DNA of 64,000 bases. Source: Vombatus ursinus (lineage: Eukaryota > Chordata > Mammalia > Diprotodontia > Vombatidae). Below, piece by piece: positions 55,555-64,000 of this stretch. A program made the position numbers and the translations under genes. The stretch is from contig NW_020954610.1 in the NCBI RefSeq assembly GCF_900497805.2, positions 21,509,855-21,573,854 of the forward strand, read 5' to 3'. The notes under the pieces are model-generated. The model was not told the origin of the DNA, ran no database searches, and saw only the letters and a program-made list of their open reading frames with translations. Position 1 is the stretch's first letter; every line of letters starts with the position of its first letter.

Positions 55555-55690
55555 AGCCAACAGTAATTCATTAATCACTTACTAGTGCCAGGGACGGTGT
55601 TAGGTGTTAGGTGCTGGAAACTCAAAGACAACAGTGAAATAGTCTTCATTCTCAAGAACTTTGCATCCTATTAGGATGGGGGGATAAAAA
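55555..55690 (-). mobile_element. L2 3' end
   Basis: CAGTAATTCATTAATCACTT, CTAGTGCCAGGGACGGTGTT and TCAAGAACTTTGCATCCTAT are the reverse complement of the L2 end. Confidence 0.75.
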
Positions 55691-55699
55691 AATTATTTA

Positions 55700-56530
55700 A
55701 CCTACAATTAGAGAAAGACTGCTGAGCCATGGTCCCCTCTAATGAAGTGGGCTTCAGATCTTCCTTATGATCTGAGATGTCCCCTTCTTCCAGGGCCTTG
55801 TTTTTATAGGGTTAGATAGCTAAACATTCAAGAACAGCTATACCAAATACAGAATAATTCCATTGGTTGACATATGATGCATAGGCTGAAATAATCAAAA
55901 CAATATATCAGCAGGTTCACAGGATGGACAAAGCAGGAAATATCTCTGCTGACTAGGTGGTCACAAGATGGATGAGCTTCTTCTTAGGTTAGGCAGCAAC
56001 TATACATTCATGGTCATGTCAGCTCCACAGCTGCTAAATAAGTAATGAATATTACATTAAAGTTTGAGGACTATCATAGGGCCCTTCTATTAGAAACTAT
56101 ATTCCAATATGACTTATACAAATTATGGATTAATATATAGCTTTTTCTTACCCAAATATGCAAAAGAAGCATAGCAAAATAAAGAATGTCATTGGTTGAT
56201 AGACCTTGCTCTTGAGGGCCAAAATTGACATATTAGCAAGGAGGTCACAGATTGGGTACAGTGTGGGGTATCTCCACTAAATGGTCATAAGATCATTATT
56301 CTGCTTGTGTTGGACAAGAGAGAATAGTCTGGAGGCACAAAAATAAATTGGGTGATTTTCCATGTAGTTGAGTCACCTGCACTGCATTGGGCTTCGTGAG
56401 AATGACAAGAAAAAAAGGAGGGCTGGCCTCTAGTTAACTTCCTATTATTAAGCAAGTGAACTTAAAATCTGCAGCTCACAGCTCTGAGGCCAAATATACA
56501 GAATTTATAATCTCTACCCCTATAGAATCA
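55700..56530 (-). mobile_element. Possible old LTR with repeated upstream units (fossil)
   Basis: Read on the minus strand it shows a TATA-like CTATAAAAACAAGGCCCTGG (near 55800-55820). Upstream are two related units about 320-330 bp apart, each with an inverted CCAAT (CATTGGTTGA at 55861 and 56192) and a GTGGTCACAAGAT/ATGGTCATAAGAT phrase (55960, 56281). That layout suggests an LTR U3 with duplicated enhancer-like units. No boundaries or target duplication could be fixed. Confidence 0.35.
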
Positions 56531-59084
56531 TATGAAATTCATTGATACTTATTCAAATAGAGGAGGGGTACTCAATAAATTAACTTTCTCTGAGAGAAAC
56601 AGCATATACATATATAAGTATGTACATCATGAAATAACATACATGTAATATTTTGAGACCATAAAGAAGTGTTGTTATTATTATGAGGACCTATGAATAT
56701 TTTTTACTATCTTCTTTAATAAATAAATAAATAACAAGGCCTAAACTTTATTTCCACCATTGTCCAACCACTTGATTTTTAATCTTTTCTCTCTTCTTTC
56801 TATGTACCAAATGGGAAATAATAGAGATATTAATCATATGATATTCCTGGCCTGACAGTTCTGGCTTCTACTGACTACATCTATATCTCATTTGCTAGGG
56901 CCTCTTTCTGCAATATCTTCCTTCTGCCTCTGGCTTGTCACAGGTTTCCCAACAATTCTCCATACTATCAATTATTTAGCTCAAGCAGCATTATGTAGCC
57001 ATTCAAGAATAATTATTCAGCAGGATAAATCAATAAACTAAGACTCTATTAATAATCCACATTATAAGGGAGATGCCAGAAAGATCATCAGAGTCTTATG
57101 TGAGGGCTGTCTTACACATCAAGGTGTCACAAGCCTGAAAGAGTTAAATCATTCAGACACTTTCATTCTTTTTTTAAAAGTGTGGTGTCATCACATCGAT
57201 ATTGCTCCTTGCTAATAGATTTCTAGAAGGGATAAAAGTTCACCTTCTGAACAAGAGACTTTTGAAGCTTTGCATTTTTGACACAGACTGAAGGCAGAAG
57301 AATGACTGATTATCCATTGCCCCAGGTCACAATTGGAGACTAATGATTCAAATACTTTCATTTAAGAGGAATTGGGAACTTTTACTGCTTAGCCATAATC
57401 ATGCGAATTCTAGAAGTAATTAATATTAGGGTGAAATTGAAAATTACTGATCAAAATTGCAGCAATTTAGATTAATCCTATTCACTGGCTGATGTTTATT
57501 ACATTTTCAAAGTCAGACTGATGGGATATTGGATGGAACTGTTACATGAGCATGATTTTCTCCCAACTCTAGGATCAGAAATAAATACTACAAATTCTTC
57601 TCAGGTTATATCCTCAGAGTTTGCTCCCAAGGTACCATCTCTGAAGTATTATTATAACTTCTTGCCTACACTGAACATGATTTGTTCACAGCTCTGGTAG
57701 TGAGCATTGGATTTATATACCTGCCCTTACCTATCAATCCAGGGAACTCTAAATAAACAGTTGAGTCATTGGAGTGGAAGGAATGCAAAGAATCTCTTCT
57801 AAAAGCATTTCTTAACAGAATGTTGGGATCCTGGATATTCAGACTACTATAGAGGGTTTCCCTGTTCTACATTTTATATGCTTTTAAATCTGTAAAACTG
57901 AGCAGAAGAGTCCTTCAGTCAGTAGTGACCATTTATTTATTTTTCAAAGAAACATAAATAACAGAAAAGAAGTTATTATTCAAATTACTGGAAAACAGAG
58001 TATGGACATTTGCATAGAGCTCGGAATATATCACTGTGTCCATTACAAGGCAAAGAAAATAGCTCAACCTTATTTTCTAGCATGGTAGGAACTACTCTGA
58101 TCTGGAAACAACACTTGATGGCTTATAATTAAGGAAGACTATATAAGATAACTGTAATTTTGCAAAGCAATTACAAAATTTGTTGTCTGTGCCAAGAACT
58201 CAACACTAATATCACCCTTCTACTATAGTTCTTCAATGCCAGTTCCTGTAGCAACTCTGACGTCCCAGAGTGATGCTTTCTAATAATTCCCAATGGGTCC
58301 AGAGACAATTAGTGTGAAGCCATATAATTTAAAAAGAAAAAAAAAAATAAAACAGAATGAGTTGTTGTTAAGGCTCTTAAAGTCATATTGAGGGTGAAGT
58401 TCTGTATATTAATAATGTTTTGTTTTAAATTTTAAACCTCGGTGCTCACCCACATTTAACTCAAAAATCAGAAGAGTAAGATTGACAATTTTACAAAAAC
58501 AAAAATTTCAGGATTTTTTAAACCACCTCCCCTCCTCTTTCCTTTATCTCAAATCCATTTTAATTGTTTGTTTCTAGATCATTACATCAATTCAAACAAC
58601 ACATGGAGCAATGAACCAAATTTAAACCTACTCTTTCCTAGAAAAGAGACCAAATCTGTTATTTCCCATTCAATTCTGGCTACAATGTTCCAAAAATCAT
58701 GGGAATAACTAACAAACATCCCAGAAAATGTTGCACATCAGAATTAAAAAGGTCAAATATACCTTTGTGGCATGAAGAGGCAACATATTTAAATTCAATT
58801 TTCGGATTTGTCAATCAATATATGGCATCTTTGGTTGTGGCCTCCTTACAATTTTGTTTCGTTTGTTTTTTTCTCAGTGATCTAATGTTATCACAACGAT
58901 GGTGAGAAACTGGAGATGGATTTTGTATAGATAAATTAAAACTATTTCAACACCAGCAAAACAGCAAACAAAAAGCATTTCCAGGTCCAATGATACTCTG
59001 CCACTCCTTTTCCCTAAGGGGTCTATTTGCCTTAAACTCAAATAGTCTTTACCTGTACTTTACCAGGACTCACATAGTCCTTTT
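56531..59084. other. Repeat-poor unique DNA
   Basis: 2.5 kb with no L1, L2 or SINE that I recognise and no convincing exon. Short A-rich runs lie at 58329-58352. This is the longest repeat-free stretch in the window. Confidence 0.5.
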
Positions 59085-59337
59085 GATTTTGTTGTGTTGT
59101 TTCAGCTGTGTCCTACTCTTCATGACATCATTTGAGATTTTCTTGGAAAGATACTAAAGTAATTTGCCATTTCCTTCTCCAGCTCATTTTACAGATGAGG
59201 AAACAGGAAAACAAGCTTAACTGAGTTGCCCACAGTCACATAGCTAGTAAATGTTTGAGGCTGGATTTGAACTCAGGAAGATGAGTTTTCCTGATTCCAA
59301 GTCCTGTGCTCTATTCACTATGTCACCTAGCTGCACA
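59085..59337 (-). mobile_element. Full-length CORE-SINE (marsupial MAR1/MIR-like)
   Basis: GTTGTGTTGTTTCAGCTGTG (tail), CATTTCCTTCTCCAGCTCAT, TTTTACAGATGAGGAAACAG, GAACTCAGGAAGATGAGTTT and ATGTCACCTAGCTGCAC (head) are the reverse complement of the family at 15545-15776. Confidence 0.9.
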
Positions 59338-59703
59338 TAGTCTTACTTGTTTAAATTTGGTTTGGTTGGCGGAGGAAAGGGAAGAAGCCTGGTGTCTAAT
59401 GAAGTAAAGGCTGATTTATTGCCTAATCCTTCCTTATTAAGTCTTTCATGTGATTTTTTTTCTCTTATGTTCTAAGAGTAATTTCATTCTTATTACTTCT
59501 ACCTATAGTATATATTCTCTGTTCTGAGAAGGCACTACTGTTCTTAGGTTCTTGGTTTGAATCTCCAGAGGAATGAAGTCAGAACTGTCTTGATGACCAG
59601 TGTATTGACTTCACTAATTTAGATCTTAAAAATTCAAATACCCGTGTTAAAGAGTGTTAATCATGGAAAATGTTTCTAATAGAGATGTGAAAATTAATGT
59701 AAG
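59338..59703. other. Unique DNA
   Basis: No repeat or gene recognised. Confidence 0.5.
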
Positions 59704-59925
59704 TTGTGGGCAGCTAGGTGGCACAGTGGATAGAACTCTGGACCTGGAGTCAGTAAGATGTGAATTCATATCTGGGCTTAGACACTTATTAGGTCTGTGA
59801 CCCTGGGCAAGTCAATTAACCCAGGTTTCTCTCAGTTTCCTTATCTGTAAAATGAATATAATAATAGCACCTAGCATCCAAACTACCACATAGTAAGTGC
59901 TAAATAAATATTAACTATTATTAAT
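59704..59925 (+). mobile_element. MIR-type SINE with marsupial tRNA head
   Basis: GGGCAGCTAGGTGGCACAGT, GGACCTGGAGTCAGTAAGAT, GTGACCCTGGGCAAGTCAAT, CTTATCTGTAAAATGAATAT and TAAGTGCTAAATAAATATTA are in order. The 3' part is MIR-like, not the MAR1-like domain of 15545. Confidence 0.85.
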
Positions 59926-60828
59926 ATAATTTTATTAGTATTTTGTTCTAAGTACATAAATACTCTCTTATAGGCTGATCTTCAGTAGAGATTAGAAATT
60001 GCTTACCTCTCCCAAACTGAATTCTCAAAGCAAAATAGTACAGTAGAGTATTTTATTTCCTGTAAGTAGCAATGCAGTGTATGAGTTCATTTGGAAATAT
60101 GTCATTTATAAGCATTGGTGATCCGTCATTGCATAAGATGCTATAGTACAGTGAGAAAGAGCTATGTATTATAGAAAGACATAATTTTGAGTTATGTGCC
60201 ATACTTGTAATCATCATCATGCTTTATTTTTTGAATAATACAATTTACTACAATAGCAGTTAGATTATTTTTCTCAAACTCTGGATTTGCCTTTCTGGTG
60301 AACCATTTACCAATTGGAAAGCAAGAGCACATACATTTATTCTTAAATGTCCACTATCAATCCTCTAATTTGCAAATTAAATTCACAGTATACACTTTGG
60401 TGTAATGTTGAATGGAAAACTAAAAAAAAAAAAATTTGTCAGGAGAACAAAACTCATAGCCCGTATCAAATATCTTAAGGTGCAGTATCTACAAGTATTT
60501 GCAATCAATATAACATTATCCACAAACAGGAGACTCTGGAATACCCCACATTATATAAGAATCACTACTCTATTTGGACTGTGCTTTGAAAATCCTTCAG
60601 GATAATGGCAACTACATTGCACACCTGTCTTCCTGTTTAAGATTTCTCTGATATTATTACAATCAGCATTAATTACATTAATATTATCAACACTTTCAGT
60701 AATGCTGGATGATTTGTTGTGAGCTATGGATGGATCAGCTTAATAATAAAAAGCCTGTCCAATTACATGTTATAATCTATATGATAAATACTCCAAACTT
60801 TTTTTTTCCTTCTGGATAGGTAGACTGA
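59926..60828. other. Unique AT-rich DNA
   Basis: No repeat or gene recognised; a 66-residue frame at 60405-60605 has no supporting evidence. Confidence 0.5.
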
Positions 60829-61085
60829 ATTCATTCATTCATTCATTCATTCATTCATTCATTCATTCATTCATTCTCTCTCTCTCTCTCCCATTTATTT
60901 CCTTCTCTGTATCTCTCTGTCTCTTTCTCTTCTCTCTCCCTTTTCTATTTCTCTCTCCCTTCTATCTTCTCTTTTGCCTCTCCTCTCCTGTCCCTCTCTC
61001 TGTTGCTGTCTCTGTCTCTCTGTCTTTCTATCTCTGTCTCTCACTCTTTCTCTCTCTCTCTTTCTCTCTCTCACTCTGTCTCTCC
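60829..61085. repeat. (ATTC)n followed by (TC)n-rich tract
   Basis: About 12 ATTC units to 60876, then some 200 bp of CT/CTGT-rich imperfect repeats. Confidence 0.95.
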
Positions 61086-61194
61086 CTCAAGACCCAGTAC
61101 TGAATAAGAAGACAGCAAGTTGAATTGCCTTTAGTAAATTGTACAGTGTTTTTAATGGCCCCAAAGCAACTCCCTGTGATGACAGCCCACGTAG

Positions 61195-61350
61195 GTAGAT
61201 GATATTATTATCCTCATTTTTACAGATAAGGAAACTGAAGCACACAGAGGTTAAATGATTTGCCCAAGGTCACACAACTAGTGTATGATACTGAATTTGA
61301 ACTCAGGTTTTTCTGACTTCCAAGTCTGATGCTCTATTCATTGAACCTCC
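61195..61350 (-). mobile_element. MIR-type SINE
   Basis: GATATTATTATCCTCATTTT, TACAGATAAGGAAACTGAAG, GTTAAATGATTTGCCCAAGG and TTTGAACTCAGG are the reverse complement of a MIR. Confidence 0.9.
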
Positions 61351-62207
61351 TGGTGGCTACCAATTTCTCCCGGGAGTATTGTATGCCTAAGCAGAATCAA
61401 AAAAGTTTGTGCCAAAAGGGAGTGGAAAGATGCATAATGGGTAAAACTAGGTTGCATGTATTTTAATCCATGATTCATATTAGAAAAGTCACATAAAAGA
61501 CATCAAGACAAGGAGGCTTAACTAAGAATGTGGGACACAATCAACCCAGGAAATATTAAAAAAAAAAAAAAACAGGGAAAGTTCTCCAAGACATTAATTG
61601 CATAATCTGAGAGGTATTGATAGAAAACATTAAAAAAACCACATTCATAAAAAAAGATGAGAAAATGTGGAGGAGTTGTGACTTGCATGACTAAAAGATA
61701 TTCTTATAGTAATTGACACAGTTCCACTGATACAAGTGTTTATAACTGTCCTCTTAAAGTCATTACATGCATGCTTTTCTATTTTCAGTATATTTTTAAT
61801 GTTCTTAATATATGAATGTCATTGGACTGAAAAACTAATACATTCATCTAAAAAAGTATTCAAATGTCAACAGTAGTGATTTACTTAACATGACTGAAAT
61901 AGCAGAGGAAGTGAAGAGATTATTAAATAGAATATATGAGGAATTCAATTGGAATACTACATTTATCATTCTCCTGTATATTAGGTATAAAATAAAATAT
62001 AACTGAATGTAGGATGTTAAATAATTCCCCCACATATTTCTTCCTGTACTCATTTCACAAGGAAATTGTATGTGTTCAAAGTACAACAATATTTATAACA
62101 TTTTTTTTTCATTTTCTTCCTGGTTTTTGTTGTCATTTCTCTTTAAAATATATAATTTACCAAACTATTTATCAAAGATTGTACCATAGGTGGAAAAAAC
62201 TAACATG
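61351..62207. other. Unique AT-rich DNA
   Basis: A14 run at 61560-61573; otherwise no repeat or gene recognised. Confidence 0.5.
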
Positions 62208-62350
62208 TTTGGAGCAACTAGGTGGCATGGTGTATACAGCACTGGCCCTGGAGTCAGGAAGACCTGAGTTCAAATTCGGCCTCAGACACTTAACATTTAT
62301 TAGTTATTTTACTCAAGGCAAGTCACTTAATGCCATTGCCTAGCCAAAAC

Positions 62351-62377
<27 letters not shown>
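62208..62377 (+). mobile_element. tRNA-derived SINE with (AAAAC)n tail
   Basis: GGAGCAACTAGGTGGCATGG, GAGTTCAAATTCGGCCTCAG and GGCAAGTCACTTAATGCCAT, then AAAAC units. AAAAAACTAACATG at 62194-62207 is repeated at 62378-62391, a 14-bp target duplication. Confidence 0.95.
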
Positions 62378-62381
<4 letters not shown>

Positions 62382-62439
62382 AACTAACATGGTCTTTCCC
62401 CAAATTTCTACACTTACTCTCATCCTTTCAAAAATTAAC

Positions 62440-64000
62440 CTGGGTGGAGGGTGATGGAGCCAAGATGGTGGAGAAAAGACAAAAACTCTATTGAACTGTC
62501 CCCAAAACTTCCAAAACACATTAAATAATGCCAAAACACATTCCTAAGTGGCAGAGACCACAAAAGGAGAGGGTGAAATAATTTTCCAAGCCAAAAGAAC
62601 TTAATTGGGAAGAAAAATGACAGGAATGAAAGAAAATTATGAAAAAAAAGACTCAACAGTTTGGTAAAGGAGGCACAAAAAATACTGAAGAAAATGACAC
62701 TTTAAAAAGCAGAATGGGTAAAATGGTAAAAGAGGTACATAAATTCAACGAAGAAGAAAACTCCTGCAAAAGTAGTATTGATCAAATGGAAAAGATGGTA
62801 CAAAAGCTTACTAAAAAAATTCCTAAAATCAGAATTGGGCAAGTTGAAGACAGTGACTTTATGAAAAATAAAGAAACAGTAAAACAAAGTCAAAAGAATT
62901 TATAAATAGAGAAAATATGAAATTTCTCATTGAATAAAAAAAAAACTGATCTGGAAAATAGATCCAGAAGAGATAATTTGAGAATTATTGGACTACCTGA
63001 AAGCCATGATGAAAAGAAGAGCTTAGACATAATCTTTCAAGAAATTATCAAGGAAAAGTGCCCTAATATTATAGAACCAGATTTGAAAGAATCCACTGAT
63101 CACCTCCTGAAAGAGATCCCAAAGTGAAAATTTCCACAAAGATTATTGCCAACTTCCAGATCTCCCAAGTCAAGGAAGGAATATGGCAAGCGACAAAAAA
63201 AAAAAAATAATAATAATTCAGATATCATGGAGTTACAATCAGAATACCTTAAGATTTAGCAGTTTCTATATTAAAGGATCAGTGACCTCAGAATATGATA
63301 TTCTGGAGGGCAAAGGAGCTCCAATTACAACCAAGAATCACCTGCCCAACAATACCGAATATAATTCTTCAGGGGAAAAATTTATATGCAGTGAAATAGA
63401 GAACTTTCAAGTGTTCCTGATGAAAAGACTAGAGGTGAATAGAAATTTGACTTTCAAATGAAATACTCAAAAGAAGCATAAAAATCAGGAAAGAGAAATC
63501 ATAAGGGATTCAATAAGGTTAAACTGTTTATATTCCTACTTAGAAAAATTATACTTGTAACTCTTAAAAGCTTTTTTTCATTATTAGGGCAGTTTGAAGG
63601 AATATACAGAGACAGAGGACATGAGTATGAGTTGAATATGATGGGATGATTATCTAAAAAAAATAAAATTAAAAGGTGAGAAGAAGAATGCATTGGGAGA
63701 AGGGAAAAGGGAGAAATAGAATGAAGTAAATTAACTGATCTAAAAGAAGAAAGAAAGAGCTCTTACAGTGGAGGGAATGGTGGGGGAAGTGCAGGGGAGC
63801 ATATGAGCCTTACTCTAATCTGAATTGGCTCAAATAAGGAATAACATTCACACTCAAGTATAGAAATCTATCTTACCATATAGGAAAATTGGAGGCAAAG
63901 GGGAAAAGAGAAGGGGAGGCAGTGATAGAAGGGAGGGCAATTTGGGGGAGGTAAAAGTCAAAAGCAGAATACTTTTGAGAATGGATAGGGTGATAGGAGA
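62440..64000 (+). mobile_element. L1 5' part with shortened 5' UTR, runs off the window
   Basis: Its 5' end reads GGAGCCAAGATGGTGGAGAA (YY1-type site 62461-62468). After about 150 bp of A-like 5' UTR the sequence jumps (about 62605) into the ORF1 coil, so the rest of the 5' UTR and the ORF1 N-terminus are missing. The ORF1 relic runs to about 63462, followed by the purine-rich spacer to the window edge. Whether ORF2 or a HAL1-type 3' end follows cannot be seen. Confidence 0.85.
62610..63462 (+). pseudogene. L1 ORF1 relic lacking its N-terminus
   Basis: 62639-62905 is open: coil units GKMVKEVHKFNEEENSCKSS and QMEKMVQKLTKKIPKIRIGQ. 62930-63127 holds the RRM (TDLENRSRRDNLRIIGLPES). 63183-63461 holds the C-terminal domain (FLMKRLEVNRNLTFK) with diverged residues. 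Frames change at least twice. Confidence 0.85.

Overview
This 64 kb window looks like intergenic or intronic DNA from a marsupial. Three things point there. The tRNA-derived SINEs carry the marsupial signature (a GGCAGCTAGGTGG-type head, GAGTTCAAATC as B box, GGCAAGTCACTTAACCC). There are many CORE/MIR-type and L2 copies. The L1 lineage has 5' ends reading GAGCCAAGATGG and L1 ORF1/ORF2 proteins. I found no intact host protein-coding gene, no exon I could defend and no RNA gene. Essentially all long reading frames are pieces of L1 ORF1/ORF2, readings of L1 UTRs, or translated microsatellites. The species is not determined.

The dominant theme is L1 and L1-derived 'half-L1' (HAL1-like) elements that keep ORF1 but have lost all or nearly all of ORF2. 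I use two provisional labels. Family A (copies at 441-2834 minus, 4997-9348 plus, 38462-41379 minus) ends in a tandemly repeated [purine-rich spacer + L1 3' end] module and contains no ORF2. Family B (12471-15085 plus, 32359-35546 plus; 5' parts at 9860-11575 and 48960-50475) joins the first codons of ORF2 straight to the last ~130 codons, with the same join in both complete copies. The copy at 32359-35546 is flanked by an 11-bp target duplication, so the deleted form itself was mobile. Likely parents are also present: a near full-length L1 (25553-31764, minus) with a B-type 5' end and a 3'-truncated L1 (20742-25545, plus) with an A-like 5' end. Further internally deleted L1s lie at 42140-43780, 44485-44945 and 45510-48650.

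Layout: 1-15.1 kb is L1/HAL1 (nested, with a twin-primed L1 at 2835-4893), then a SINE and unique DNA. 15.1-20.7 kb holds CORE-SINE, L2 pairs and an L1 3' half. 20.7-35.5 kb is two long L1s tail to tail and a full HAL1-B. 35.5-38.5 kb is MIR remnants, unique DNA and a ~700 bp solo LTR. 38.5-50.8 kb is HAL1-A, three rearranged L1s and a broken HAL1-B. 50.8-62.4 kb is the repeat-poor part, with SINE, L2, MIR, possible LTR remnants and mostly unique AT-rich DNA. 62.4-64 kb is the 5' part of an L1 that runs off the window.

The history is layered: old L2/MIR and an unnamed ~0.5 kb repeat were split by HAL1/L1 insertions, and these were in turn hit by younger A-tailed SINEs (25115, 33541). Unless the HAL1 families are new to the species' repeat library, the window holds no novel cellular system. 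The most distinctive content is the HAL1 architecture, especially the A-family double 3' module and the A copy at 4997-9348 that carries two 5' units inside one target duplication.
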